This document shows positions 8,557 through 16,671 of a stretch of DNA of 48,643 nt, piece by piece. The translations under genes and the position numbers were made by a program. This DNA is from an uncultured Pelagibacteraceae bacterium (GTDB taxonomy: Bacteria > Pseudomonadota > Alphaproteobacteria > Pelagibacterales > Pelagibacteraceae). Location of the stretch: assembly GCA_902631265.1 (NCBI GenBank), contig CACOXX010000006.1:1-48643 (forward strand), written 5' to 3'. The notes beneath the pieces were generated by a model. The model searched no databases, was not told the DNA's origin, and was given only the letters and a program-made list of their open reading frames with translations. Each line of letters opens with the position of its first letter. Within the stretch, counting starts at the first letter, position 1.

Positions 8557-9479
8557 TAATTATTTTCTACGAGAGCATTTACATGATGGAATGCACTATC
8601 TGCAAGGGCATTAAGGTCGTACCCTCCTTCTAACACTGATATAACTTTTCCATTAGTGAATTCGTTTGTTGCTTTAAGAGTTCTTTTTGTAATCTCATAA
8701 AAATCATCAGATTTTAATTCAAACTGCGCTAGAGGATCAGCAATATTTGCATCAAAGCCCATGCTTAGGATCAAAAATTCAGGTTTAAATTCAACTAGTT
8801 TATCTAAAACTCTATCCAAAGCATTCATATATTTTTCTGATGTAGTCCCAGCAGGAAGAGGCACATTGAAAATATTATTATGCTTACCTTTTTCTTTTTC
8901 GCTTCCAGTGCCTGGATAAAATGGATATTGATGTGTGGATAAGTATAAAACATTTTTATTATCGAAAAAAATATCTTGAGTTCCGTTTCCATGATGGACA
9001 TCAGGATCGAAAATTGCAATTTTTTTATATTTATACTTTTCCATGAGATAATGAGCGGCAACCGCACAATTATTATATATACAAAAACCCATCGCTTTAT
9101 CTTTTTCTGCATGGTGACCAGGAGGTCTCACTGCACAAAAAGCATTTCTAAATTTTTTTTGTTCGACACCGTCTATTGCTTTAATTACTGATCCTACTGC
9201 GTCTATTGTTGCATCTTCACTTCCAGGCGAAATTATAGTGTCGCCATCTAAAAATTTTAATCCTTGATTAGGAAAACTTTTTTTTACCATACTAATATAA
9301 TCTTCATTATGCGCTTTTTTTAGTATGCCATGATCAAAAGCGGCTGGCTTATCCCATATTAAATTTTTATTCTTCTTTAGCTTCTCGGTTATCGCTGTAA
9401 CTCTTTTAGGTTGCTCAGGATGACCATCACCTGTTAAATGATTCACAGAAGTTTTTGAGGATATTATTGCTGTTTTCAC
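8556..9479 (-). CDS. Histone deacetylase/acetoin utilisation family amidohydrolase
   Basis: A 307-residue zinc hydrolase of the arginase/deacetylase superfamily, which removes acyl groups from lysines or polyamines. 'RPPGHHAEKDKAMGFCIYNN' (118-137) holds the catalytic His pair; 'DPDVHHGNGTQDIF' (158-171) gives zinc ligands Asp160 and His162; 'SMGFDAN' gives the second Asp ligand; 'EGGYDLNALA' is the C-terminal block. Length fits the single-domain bacterial class. It overlaps dapE (4 nt) and the SET gene (1 nt). Adjacency to a SET methyltransferase suggests both act on lysine-rich proteins, perhaps DNA-binding ones (inference). A role in small-molecule deacetylation is equally possible. Confidence 0.93.
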   Translation of the reverse strand: MKTAIISSKTSVNHLTGDGHPEQPKRVTAITEKLKKNKNLIWDKPAAFDHGILKKAHNEDYISMVKKSFPNQGLKFLDGDTIISPGSEDATIDAVGSVIKAIDGVEQKKFRNAFCAVRPPGHHAEKDKAMGFCIYNNCAVAAHYLMEKYKYKKIAIFDPDVHHGNGTQDIFFDNKNVLYLSTHQYPFYPGTGSEKEKGKHNNIFNVPLPAGTTSEKYMNALDRVLDKLVEFKPEFLILSMGFDANIADPLAQFELKSDDFYEITKRTLKATNEFTNGKVISVLEGGYDLNALADSAFHHVNALVENN

Positions 9480-10633
9480 GAAAAATAGTTATCTAAAATA
9501 TTAGCATAAATCTTTGTTAATTTTTTTAGATCATTTAAAGATACTGCCTCATCGCATTGATGCATAGTTCGTCCCACAAGACCAAATTCTAAACATGGAG
9601 AAATATTTTTAATAAATCTGGCGTCAGAGGTTCCTCCAGTTGTTGAAAGTTTTGGTTTAATTTTCGTAATTTTTTTTACAACATTTTGTATCATACTTGT
9701 TGTGGCATTTTGTTTTGTTAAAAATGCTTCACCAGAAACTTTGTAATCAATTTTAAATTTTGATTTGTTTTTTTTGTTAATTCTACTTAAAATTTTATTA
9801 AGTCTTTTTTTGATCGAACTTGACGAGTGCTTATTATTAAATCTTATATTAAAAGTTGCATTAGCAGTCTTTGGAATAACGTTATCGGCATTATTATCAA
9901 TATTTATTTTTGTAATCTCTAAATTTGAAGGCTGGAAATTTTTAGTTCCCCTATCAAATTTTATATTTTTTAGTTCATTTAAAATTTTTACAAGTATTGT
10001 TGAGGGATTATTCGCTCTATGAGGATATGCAACATGTCCTTGCATACCAATTATTTCTATTTTTCCAGTTAAACTTCCTCTTCGACCAATTTTAATCATT
10101 TCTCCTAATTTATTTGGATTTGTTGGTTCACCAACCAAACAAAAATTTATTTTTTCTTTTTTCTTTTTTAAATAATCTACGACTTTTTTTGTACCGTTTA
10201 CCGCATCTCCTTCTTCATCACCTGTTATTAAAAGACTAATTGAACCATTAAAACTTTTATTATTATTCAAAAAAACACTTACAGCTGATACAAAAGCAGC
10301 AACTGAGCCTTTCATATCATTTGCACCTCTGCCAATTAAGTGACCTTTTTTGATAGAGGGTTTGAAAGGATTTACCGTCCAGTCTTTAATATTCCCAGGG
10401 GGGACAACATCTAAGTGGCCAGCAAAACAAAAATTAGGCCCCTTTTTTCCAAGCCTAGCATACAAATTCTTTACTGGTTGAAAGTTTTTTTCTTTAAAAT
10501 TTAAAATTTCAGTTTTGAAACCCATTTTCTTAAGTTTTTTTTCTAAAAACCTCATAACACCAGTGTCTTTAGGTGTTATTGATGGGAATTTAATTAGCTC
10601 TTTAGCTAATTGTAATTCATTTATTTTTTGCAT
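9476..10633 (-). CDS. dapE: Succinyl-diaminopimelate desuccinylase
   Basis: The 385-residue M20 metallopeptidase-family enzyme yields LL-diaminopimelate for lysine and peptidoglycan synthesis. 'FAGHLDVVPPG' carries the His-x-Asp zinc site, 'IGRGANDMKGSVAAF' the bridging Asp, 'ITGDEEGDAVNGT' the catalytic and ligand Glu pair, 'VGEPTNPNKLGEMIKIGRRG' the DapE-specific block, and 'STTGGTSDARFI' with 'TMHQCDEAV' the C-terminal active-site His. It follows dapD on the same strand with 2 nt between them, so the two consecutive pathway steps are coexpressed. Confidence 0.97.
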   Translation of the reverse strand: MQKINELQLAKELIKFPSITPKDTGVMRFLEKKLKKMGFKTEILNFKEKNFQPVKNLYARLGKKGPNFCFAGHLDVVPPGNIKDWTVNPFKPSIKKGHLIGRGANDMKGSVAAFVSAVSVFLNNNKSFNGSISLLITGDEEGDAVNGTKKVVDYLKKKKEKINFCLVGEPTNPNKLGEMIKIGRRGSLTGKIEIIGMQGHVAYPHRANNPSTILVKILNELKNIKFDRGTKNFQPSNLEITKINIDNNADNVIPKTANATFNIRFNNKHSSSSIKKRLNKILSRINKKNKSKFKIDYKVSGEAFLTKQNATTSMIQNVVKKITKIKPKLSTTGGTSDARFIKNISPCLEFGLVGRTMHQCDEAVSLNDLKKLTKIYANILDNYFS

Positions 10634-10635
10634 AA

Positions 10636-11460
10636 TTAGTCTCTTAACAAGTCATTAAGGCTAGTTTTTGATCTAGTCTTCTCATCTACTTGTTTAATTA
10701 TAACAACACAATATAAATTTGGTCCACCAGGTTTTTTTGATGGCAATGTTCCTGGCACAACAACACTACCCTCTGGTACTTCACCTGTAGTAATTTCACC
10801 AGTTTCTCTGTTTACTATTTTAGTCGATTTTCCGATTTGACAACCCATTGAAATGACACTTCCTTTTCTTACAATAACTCCCTCCGCTATCTCACTATTA
10901 GCCCCTATAAAAGTTTTTTCTTCTACAATTGTTGGTCTTGAACCATAAGGCTCTAGGATACCGCCTAGTGCTGCGCCGCCCGACAAATGACAGTCATTTC
11001 CCAGATAACTTCCTGACCCTAAACGTGCTCCCCCGTCTAGCATCGATCTTTCACCGAGATGCGAACCAATATTCATAAATGAATTTGGCATTATGACAGC
11101 GCCACGTCCTACAAAGCAACCATTTCTAACCACTGCATTTGGAATCAACCTGAAACCTGTTTTCTCAAATTCTTTTTCTGTCCATCCTGCTGTTTTTCCT
11201 GGCAAGTGTTCAAAATCGTTCCAAGCATTATAAGGTCCACTAATTATTTTTCTTTTATTAACTCTAAAAGAGAGAAGTATCCCTTTTTGAACCCAACCAT
11301 TAACTTTCCATTCATTACCTTGTTTTTTAACAATAGAAACTTTGCCTTCGTTTAGACCATCAATCATCTCTTTGATTGCTTGATTTAAATTCTTATCTGT
11401 TTCGGGTGTTATCTTATCTTTAATTTCCCAAGCATCATTAATTATTTTTTCTAAAGACAT
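10636..11460 (-). CDS. dapD: Tetrahydrodipicolinate N-succinyltransferase
   Basis: The 274-residue enzyme uses succinyl-CoA to succinylate tetrahydrodipicolinate. The C-terminal half is a left-handed beta-helix with hexapeptide repeats ('VVRNGCFVGRGAVIMPNSFM', 'GSYLGNDCHLSGGAALGGI'). 'LEPYGSRPTIVEEKTFIGAN' is the signature of the DapD class, and 'GWTEKEFEKTGFRLIPNAVV' is the linker region before the helix. Length is typical of proteobacterial DapD. It starts 3 nt after the upstream HAD gene ends, within the minus-strand run from rpmH to the SET gene. Confidence 0.97.
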   Translation of the reverse strand: MSLEKIINDAWEIKDKITPETDKNLNQAIKEMIDGLNEGKVSIVKKQGNEWKVNGWVQKGILLSFRVNKRKIISGPYNAWNDFEHLPGKTAGWTEKEFEKTGFRLIPNAVVRNGCFVGRGAVIMPNSFMNIGSHLGERSMLDGGARLGSGSYLGNDCHLSGGAALGGILEPYGSRPTIVEEKTFIGANSEIAEGVIVRKGSVISMGCQIGKSTKIVNRETGEITTGEVPEGSVVVPGTLPSKKPGGPNLYCVVIIKQVDEKTRSKTSLNDLLRD

Positions 11461-11463
11461 AAT

Positions 11464-12156
11464 TTATCTACTTTTTAATAACCTTATTTCTTTAAGAAAT
11501 AAAGACAGATTTTCAATTTTATGAGAAATATAATCTTTATCAGAGTCAATTTTTCCAAAATGCTCATCATTGATTAACCAAACAGTTGTACAGCCTCTTT
11601 CAAAGCCAATACTTAAATTTTTAGCTATATCTTCAATATAAATTGTTTCTTTGGGGTTTATGCCAAATTTTTTAACCATTAAATCAAATGTCTGTGCTTC
11701 TGGTTTGGGAACATATCCAGCGTCTTTTATATCGAAAACTTTTTCTTTTCCAAAAAGATCATAAATACCTAATCGAGTTAAAATATTTTGAGCATGTTCT
11801 GCGCTACCATTTGTAAAAATAAATTTTTCCATATCTAAGTTCTCTAGCTCATTTCTCATTATTTTGTCTTCTTTCATGAATGAAATATCTATATCATGCA
11901 CATATTTAAGAAACTCATCTCCAATAACATTATGATGTAACATTAGACCGTTGAGACTAGTATTGTATTTATAAAAATAATTTGTTTGAAGCTCTTTTGC
12001 CTTTTTTTCATCTAATCCGAGTTTTTCCTGAATAAAAAGCGTCATTCTTTTTGATACAAGACCAAAGACTTTTTCTAAAGGATAACCATTGTGAGAACCA
12101 TAGCAAACTCCATCAAGGTCCAAAAGAAGGTACTTCTTTTCTCTTAAATTTTTCAT
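11464..12156 (-). CDS. HAD-superfamily hydrolase, pyrimidine 5'-nucleotidase type
   Basis: A 230-residue HAD phosphatase. Motif I is 'LLLDLDGVCYG' (D-x-D near residues 13-15), motif II 'FTNGSAEHA' with its Thr/Asn, motif III 'KPEAQTFD' with the Lys, and motif IV 'IEDIAKN'. The helical cap with 'YFYKYNTSLNGLM' resembles the SSM1/pyrimidine 5'-nucleotidase subgroup commonly found beside dapD and argB in alphaproteobacteria. The usual 'FDLDNTLY' is here 'LDLDGVCY', a mild variant. The substrate is not determined by sequence; nucleoside monophosphates are likely from family knowledge. It overlaps argB by 4 nt. Confidence 0.9.
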   Translation of the reverse strand: MKNLREKKYLLLDLDGVCYGSHNGYPLEKVFGLVSKRMTLFIQEKLGLDEKKAKELQTNYFYKYNTSLNGLMLHHNVIGDEFLKYVHDIDISFMKEDKIMRNELENLDMEKFIFTNGSAEHAQNILTRLGIYDLFGKEKVFDIKDAGYVPKPEAQTFDLMVKKFGINPKETIYIEDIAKNLSIGFERGCTTVWLINDEHFGKIDSDKDYISHKIENLSLFLKEIRLLKSR

Positions 12157-13001
12157 TTTCTTATTAATGTTCCCGATCCTTTATCTGAAAATAATTCAAA
12201 CAAAACTGAACGAGGTTTACGACCGTCAATTATACCAACTGCAGTTACATCATTTTTAACAGCATCCAGACAAGTATTTATTTTTGGTATCATGCCTTCA
12301 GTAATCGTTTTATCCTCTATCATTTCTAATATCTTTGAAGAATTGATTTCCGAAATAAGTTTTTTCTCTCTGTTTAAAACACCTTTTACATTTGTCATTA
12401 AAAGGAGCCTTCTTGATTTAAGAGATTTTGCAACTGCTCCAGCCGCATGATCTCCATTAATATTATAGGTTTGTTTATTTTCCCCTAACCCCAAGGGAGA
12501 AATAATAGGAATTATATTATTTTTTAATTTTTCAAAAATAGTCTCTGTGTTAATTTTATTAGGAATTCCCACAAAACCAAGTTCTCTTTGTTCAGGAATA
12601 ATTTCTATAACATTGTCTTTTTTTGTATGTAGTGAGGCTGCCTGGGACCCAATTTTTTTTAGAGAATTTACAATATCTTCATTAAAGTCAATAAGGACTG
12701 TCTCAACGACATCTATAATTTTTTCATCAGTAACTCTAAGACCTCTTACAAATTTTGACTCAATATTTTGTTTAGATAGCTCTCTTTTTATTCTTGGCCC
12801 TCCTCCGTGGACAACAACTACTTGCAAACCAAGTTTGCTAAGTACACTTAAATCTTTGATAAAATTATCAAAAATTTCTCTATCAATAAATACATTGCCA
12901 CCATATTTTATAACTATTATTTCATTTTTGTATTTCTCAACATATTTCAAAACTTCTTCGACTGGCGGTCCGTCTGTTGGTAAGATCTTTTTTAAATCCA
13001 T
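12153..13001 (-). CDS. argB: Acetylglutamate kinase
   Basis: The 282-residue amino-acid kinase phosphorylates N-acetylglutamate, the second step of arginine synthesis. 'VIKYGGNVF' is the N-terminal Lys-Gly-Gly phosphate site, 'VVVHGGGPRIKREL' the acetylglutamate-binding block, 'VRGLRVTDEKIIDVVETVL' and 'NINGDHAAGAVAKSL' conserved core segments, and 'GMIPKINTCLDAV' the nucleotide-loop Lys. argD and argF of the same pathway lie together at 45783-47880. Start and yidC stop share one base. Alphaproteobacteria often have the GTPase gene engB (yihA) between yidC and argB; it is missing here. Confidence 0.97.
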   Translation of the reverse strand: MDLKKILPTDGPPVEEVLKYVEKYKNEIIVIKYGGNVFIDREIFDNFIKDLSVLSKLGLQVVVVHGGGPRIKRELSKQNIESKFVRGLRVTDEKIIDVVETVLIDFNEDIVNSLKKIGSQAASLHTKKDNVIEIIPEQRELGFVGIPNKINTETIFEKLKNNIIPIISPLGLGENKQTYNINGDHAAGAVAKSLKSRRLLLMTNVKGVLNREKKLISEINSSKILEMIEDKTITEGMIPKINTCLDAVKNDVTAVGIIDGRKPRSVLFELFSDKGSGTLIRK

Positions 13002-14686
13002 TATTGAGCGGTTTTCACAGTAGTTCTCTTCATAATGACGTACTGTTGAGCCATTGTAAGAATATTATTAGCCGTCCAATATAAAACCAGTCCCGAAGGG
13101 AAAGGTGCAAGTATCACAGTTAAAAAAACTGGAAAAAACATAAAAATTTTCTTTTGTATATCATCTTGTGGGGCTGGATTAAGTTTCTGTTGTGCCCACA
13201 TTGTTAAGCCCATCAACACTGGAAGCGCTCCTATAGTCATAAAATCTGGAGGTGTCCAGGGTATCAATCCAAATAAATTAAAAATGCTGGTCATGTCCTT
13301 CTCTGAAAGATCTTTTATCCATCCAAAGAAAGGCTGGTGTCTCATTTCAATTGTTACAAATAACATTTTATAAATAGCAAAGAAGAACGGTATAGAAATA
13401 ATTATAGGAACGCAGCCGCTAACAGGATTTACTCCTTCTTTCTTATAAAGTTGCATTATTGCCTGCTGAAGTTTCATCTTATCATCTTTATGTACTTCTT
13501 TAAGACGAGCCATTTCTGGTTGCAAAATTTTCATACGACTCATCGATTTAAATGCATAATTATTGAGTGGAAAGAAAACCAATCTTAAACAAACAGTTAT
13601 TAAAATAATTGCTACTCCGTAATTTCCTGCAAATTTAAAGAAGTAATCATTTAAAAAGAATAAAGGTTTTACAATCCAATAAAACCAACCCCAGTCAATG
13701 ACAAGGTCAAATTTTGATAATCCTAATTTTTCATTATACTCATCAATTACATCTACTTCTTTTGCAGCAATAACAATGTCAACTTTATTACTAATTTGCT
13801 TATTAGGTTGTGCCTCCAAAGCCTCAGTTTCTATGTAACTAATCTTAAATTTTTCACTATACTCAAAGTCTGCTCTAAAGTTTTTGTTCTTCTCAGGTAT
13901 TAAGCTTGTTACCCAATACTTATCAGTAACACCTAGAAAACCTTTTTCAGCATTTATAGAATATTTTTTATCTATTACATCGTCATAATCTTTTTCCACT
14001 AACTGATCATCAAACACACCAAGTGGCCCCTCATGTAAAATAAAAAAATTTACTATATCTTTAGGAATATTTTTTCTGATAATTTGGCTATAGGGATAAA
14101 AATTATATATTTTGTTAGTATTATTTTTTATTTTTTGATTAATAGTAAATAAAAATTTATTATCAATGCTAATAATTTTTTCAAAAGTGAGTCCTTGAGC
14201 ATTTTTCCATATTAATTTGACGTCATTTCCTGGAGAAAGTTTAGCGTTTCCCTCCACTTTCCATTTTGATTTATTATTCGGTAAATCAATATTTTTATTG
14301 TTACTAACCCAGCCTGTTTCTAAGTAATATGTATCAGAGGCGTTTCTTGGATTTAGTAGAACTACCTTCTTTGTACCCTCAAGTTTCTCATTGTAATTTT
14401 TAAAAAGTAAATCGTCTATAATTGCACCTTTTAAAGAAATTGAACCCTTAACGTTATCGTTTTCAAATATAATTCTTTTATCTTTACTTAGAGCCTCTTT
14501 TCTTGAAAGAAGGTTATTGGTTTCAGAATTTTCTATCTCTGGAGCATCTAAATTTTTAACCGAGTCTATTCTTTTTTGCTTTATTTTTTCTCGATCTTCT
14601 GGTGAAGGTGAAAAAAATAAGGCCCACAAAACAATTATGGCTGCACTAAGTGATATAGCTGCGATTATATTTTTATTTGAGTCCAT
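13001..14686 (-). CDS. yidC: Membrane protein insertase YidC
   Basis: A 561-residue inner-membrane insertase. Residues about 7-27 form the N-terminal anchor ('IIAAISLSAAIIVLWALFFS'), followed by the large periplasmic beta-supersandwich domain with the conserved 'YKYW-like' element 'GVTDKYWVTSLIP'. The five-helix core begins near 'DWGWFYWIVKPLFFLNDYFF'; 'GVAIILITVCLRLVFFPL' carries the catalytic-groove Arg, and 'CVPIIISIPFFFAIYKML' and 'FPSGLVLYWTANNILTMAQQ' are the other signature helices. It is the fourth gene of rpmH-rnpA-yidD-yidC, and couples to argB. Confidence 0.97.
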   Translation of the reverse strand: MDSNKNIIAAISLSAAIIVLWALFFSPSPEDREKIKQKRIDSVKNLDAPEIENSETNNLLSRKEALSKDKRIIFENDNVKGSISLKGAIIDDLLFKNYNEKLEGTKKVVLLNPRNASDTYYLETGWVSNNKNIDLPNNKSKWKVEGNAKLSPGNDVKLIWKNAQGLTFEKIISIDNKFLFTINQKIKNNTNKIYNFYPYSQIIRKNIPKDIVNFFILHEGPLGVFDDQLVEKDYDDVIDKKYSINAEKGFLGVTDKYWVTSLIPEKNKNFRADFEYSEKFKISYIETEALEAQPNKQISNKVDIVIAAKEVDVIDEYNEKLGLSKFDLVIDWGWFYWIVKPLFFLNDYFFKFAGNYGVAIILITVCLRLVFFPLNNYAFKSMSRMKILQPEMARLKEVHKDDKMKLQQAIMQLYKKEGVNPVSGCVPIIISIPFFFAIYKMLFVTIEMRHQPFFGWIKDLSEKDMTSIFNLFGLIPWTPPDFMTIGALPVLMGLTMWAQQKLNPAPQDDIQKKIFMFFPVFLTVILAPFPSGLVLYWTANNILTMAQQYVIMKRTTVKTAQ

Positions 14687-14689
14687 CTT

Positions 14690-14932
14690 TTAATTTTTAT
14701 TTTTTTTTACTGGTTCAAATCCCTCACCACCACCAAGGAATTTAATAGGATGACAACTTAAAACTCTTTTGGTGCCTTTAAAAAAACCTTTAATCAAACC
14801 ATACTCCTTTAAAGATTCTATAAAATATTCTGAACACGATGGTAAATATCGGCAGTTATTTCCCAGCAAAGGTGAAATAAAGTACTGATAAAACTTTATT
14901 ATCTTGATAATAATTTTGGTTAAAATCTTCAT
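14690..14932 (-). CDS. yidD: Membrane protein insertion efficiency factor YidD
   Basis: An 80-residue protein of the YidD family. The three conserved Cys are present: 'CRYLPSCSEYFIESLKEYG' holds C-R-x-x-P-S-C-S-x-Y, and 'RVLSCHPIKFLGGGEGFEPV' matches R-x-x-x-C-H-P-x-x-x-G-G-x-D-P-V with Gly-Phe-Glu for Asp. An amphipathic N-terminal helix ('IIIKIIKFYQYFISPLLG') is typical. It sits between rnpA and yidC with a shared start/stop base, the standard position. Confidence 0.96.
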   Translation of the reverse strand: MKILTKIIIKIIKFYQYFISPLLGNNCRYLPSCSEYFIESLKEYGLIKGFFKGTKRVLSCHPIKFLGGGEGFEPVKKNKN

Positions 14933-15273
14933 TAACTTATTTTTTCAAAACTTTTTTGTAATGCCTCTTTAATTTCATCGTATTTTTCCTCTAAAACACT
15001 TTTTTTTGCAAGAACTAAATAAGAAAAGTTAAGATTTAATTTAGCTATTTTAGTTATTGCATATGTCATATTTTTGAGCCTTCTTTTTATCTTATTTCTA
15101 TCAACAGCTTTACCCATTTTCTTTTTTGCCACAAAACTTATATTGAGACATGTATTTTTTTTATCAGGAATCTTTTTAAAAAAAATTGTGAAATAAGAAT
15201 TGGAAATTTTTCTTCCATGAAGAAGTTTTTTAAAGTCCTCATTCTTTGAGAGACTTTTGATTTTAATATTCAT
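14932..15273 (-). CDS. rnpA: Ribonuclease P protein component
   Basis: The 113-residue basic protein binds RNase P RNA and helps process tRNA 5' ends. The RNR signature appears as 'KKKMGKAVDRNKIKRRLKNM' (family pattern K-x-x-x-x-A-V-x-R-N-x-x-K-R-x-x-R/L), preceded by 'ISFVAKKKMG'. Size and basic charge are standard. Its ATG overlaps the rpmH stop in a TAATG arrangement, coupling it to L34 as in nearly all bacteria. Confidence 0.96.
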   Translation of the reverse strand: MNIKIKSLSKNEDFKKLLHGRKISNSYFTIFFKKIPDKKNTCLNISFVAKKKMGKAVDRNKIKRRLKNMTYAITKIAKLNLNFSYLVLAKKSVLEEKYDEIKEALQKSFEKIS

Positions 15274-15407
15274 TAAACAGTAAGTTTTTTTCGACCTTTT
15301 TTTCTTCTTCTGGCAAGAAGTTTTTTTCCACCTTTTGTTTTCATTTTTGATCTAAATCCGTGGCGTCTTTTTCTGACGAGTTTACTTGGTTGATAAGTTC
15401 TTTTCAT
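15273..15407 (-). CDS. rpmH: 50S ribosomal protein L34
   Basis: A 44-residue protein reading '[18 protein letters not shown]' and then '[20 protein letters not shown]', the universal L34 sequence, ending 'RKKLTV'. It is the first gene of the rpmH-rnpA-yidD-yidC-argB run and is followed by rnpA with a one-base overlap. The 56-nt gap to the divergent gene at 15464 must hold its promoter; the gap is almost wholly A/T and no convincing -35 element stands out. Confidence 0.98.
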   Translation of the reverse strand: MKRTYQPSKLVRKRRHGFRSKMKTKGGKKLLARRRKKGRKKLTV

Positions 15408-15463
15408 AAGATTTAATTTTGTAGTATAAAAAATTTAAGTACTTATAATGTAAAATTTATAAT

Positions 15464-16186
15464 ATGCAAACTATGAAAAATGTAAAAATATGGTTAGGTT
15501 TAGCCTATATTGTATTCCTGGGATTGTTTTTATACTTCTTGTTAACTTATATTAGTATTGAGGAATTAACTTCATATAGTTTTCTCAAATCAAATAGTGA
15601 GTATTTAATTAATTTTAAACAAAATAATATAATATTTACATCTTTTATATTTATTATATTTGGAATTGTCTGGATTTCTTTACTTCAAGGATTTGGGTCT
15701 CCACTAGGGTTGATTTGTGGATATATTTTCGGGCCTTACTTTGGAACTTTAATTTTTTCATTAACTTTTGCTTTAGGATCTAGTGTAACCTTTATCGTTG
15801 CTAATTATTTTTTTAAAAACTACATCATTGAAAAAATACAAAATAAGTATCAATATCTTAATGATAAAATAAGAAACAATCAGTTTTTAGCGGTTGGCCT
15901 TCTTAGATTTCTTGGTGGTATCCCGACACAGATACAAAATTTAATTCCTGTATTATTTGATGTAAAATTAAAAAACTATTTTTTTGGAACCTTACTTGGA
16001 GTTATTATTCAAGCATTTATTGTTTGTTCATTAGGATCAGCTTTAGAAAAGAAAATATATGAAAATGATGAATTACCTAAAATATTAGATCTTTTAAAAA
16101 CTCAAGAAATTTATTTACCAATATCGGCTATAATATTTTTGTTTGTTCTGACGTTTATATTAAGAAAATTTTTCTTCAAAAAGTAA
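15464..16186 (+). CDS. TVP38/TMEM64 (VTT, DedA-like) membrane protein
   Basis: A 240-residue protein with about six hydrophobic segments. The VTT-domain core is visible: 'GFGSPLGLICGYIFGPYFG' (glycine-rich re-entrant loop) and 'RFLGGIPTQIQNLIPVLFDV', matching the family's R-x-x-x-x-P-x-x-x-x-N pattern near the second loop, then 'FFGTLLGVIIQAFIVCSLGS'. Members of this superfamily are implicated in lipid scrambling or small-molecule transport; no substrate can be read from sequence. It is a lone plus-strand gene between divergent rpmH and the convergent tRNA-Thr, whose 3' CCA end directly follows the stop. Confidence 0.88.
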   Translation: MQTMKNVKIWLGLAYIVFLGLFLYFLLTYISIEELTSYSFLKSNSEYLINFKQNNIIFTSFIFIIFGIVWISLLQGFGSPLGLICGYIFGPYFGTLIFSLTFALGSSVTFIVANYFFKNYIIEKIQNKYQYLNDKIRNNQFLAVGLLRFLGGIPTQIQNLIPVLFDVKLKNYFFGTLLGVIIQAFIVCSLGSALEKKIYENDELPKILDLLKTQEIYLPISAIIFLFVLTFILRKFFFKK

Positions 16187-16261
16187 TGGTGCCCTCGATG
16201 AGAATCTAACTCATGACTGACCCTTACCAAGGGCCTGTTTTAACACTAAAACTACAAGGGC
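16187..16261 (-). tRNA. tRNA-Thr (GGT anticodon), CCA encoded
   Basis: The minus strand folds as a full cloverleaf of 75 nt with encoded CCA. The acceptor GCCCTTG pairs with CGAGGGC (one G-U), the D stem is GTTT/AAAC, the anticodon stem GGCCC/GGGTC encloses loop TTGGTAA with anticodon GGT, and the T stem is ATGAG/CTCAT. A73 with G1-C72 and C2-G71 suits threonine identity as known in E. coli. The D-loop reads TAGTGTTA and the T-loop TTAGATT: the universal G19 and C56 appear as T and A, so a U19-A56 pair may replace the usual G19-C56. The D-arm resembles that of bacterial tRNA-Gly. Confidence 0.9.
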
Positions 16262-16353
16262 AGATTAATAAAAATAGTGTAAAAAACAATAAAATTCAAA
16301 TTTTTGACTTAATTTTTTATTTTATTAAGTCTATAATAATTTTTGGTAATTTT

Positions 16354-16548
16354 ATGGGAATTCATTACGATTATAAATCAACAAGAGGCGCGAAAGCCAT
16401 GGAGAAGCAAGCTAAAAGGGAAAAGAAATTAGCTGAGCGACGAGCTAAAAAACAATCTAAGCAGGGAATAAATAAATCTGAAGATAAGACATTACCAATA
16501 GATCAAGTTGTGACTTTGGAAATCCTTACCAATCCTGAGAAAAAATAA
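16354..16548 (+). CDS. Small basic protein, unknown function
   Basis: A 64-residue ORF starting 'MGIHYDYKSTRGAKAMEKQA' followed by a lysine/arginine/alanine helix and an acidic-to-neutral C-terminus. The frame is open upstream into the tRNA-Thr gene on the other strand; the ATG at 16354 is chosen because the region before it is low-complexity and antisense to the tRNA. I do not recognise the family, though the opening is reminiscent of small conserved alphaproteobacterial proteins. It lies 9 nt before a second small basic ORF and then dcd. Confidence 0.6.
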   Translation: MGIHYDYKSTRGAKAMEKQAKREKKLAERRAKKQSKQGINKSEDKTLPIDQVVTLEILTNPEKK

Positions 16549-16557
16549 TCTTTTTTA

Positions 16558-16671
16558 ATGAAATTAAAAAGAAAGCCTTCTAAGCTTGATCTCGAGAAAG
16601 CCCTTAGAAAAAATTTAAGAAAAAGAAAAATTCACACAAGAAAAAACCAAAAAAATGATTCTAAACGATAA
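16558..16671 (+). CDS. Very small basic ORF overlapping dcd
   Basis: A 37-codon ORF with ATG at 16558, starting 'MKLKRKPSKLDLEKALRKNL' and ending in a run of Lys and Arg. It overlaps the dcd start by 17 nt, an arrangement that allows coupling. It has the look of an RNA- or ribosome-binding peptide from charge alone, but there is no recognised family and it may be a chance reading frame. Support is limited to the start codon, position and coherent amphipathic segment. Confidence 0.35.
   Translation: MKLKRKPSKLDLEKALRKNLRKRKIHTRKNQKNDSKR

Noticed and set aside
16213..16353. Longer version of the small gene at 16354 starting inside tRNA-Thr
   Set aside because: The extra codons overlap the tRNA and the low-complexity region behind it; no family support.
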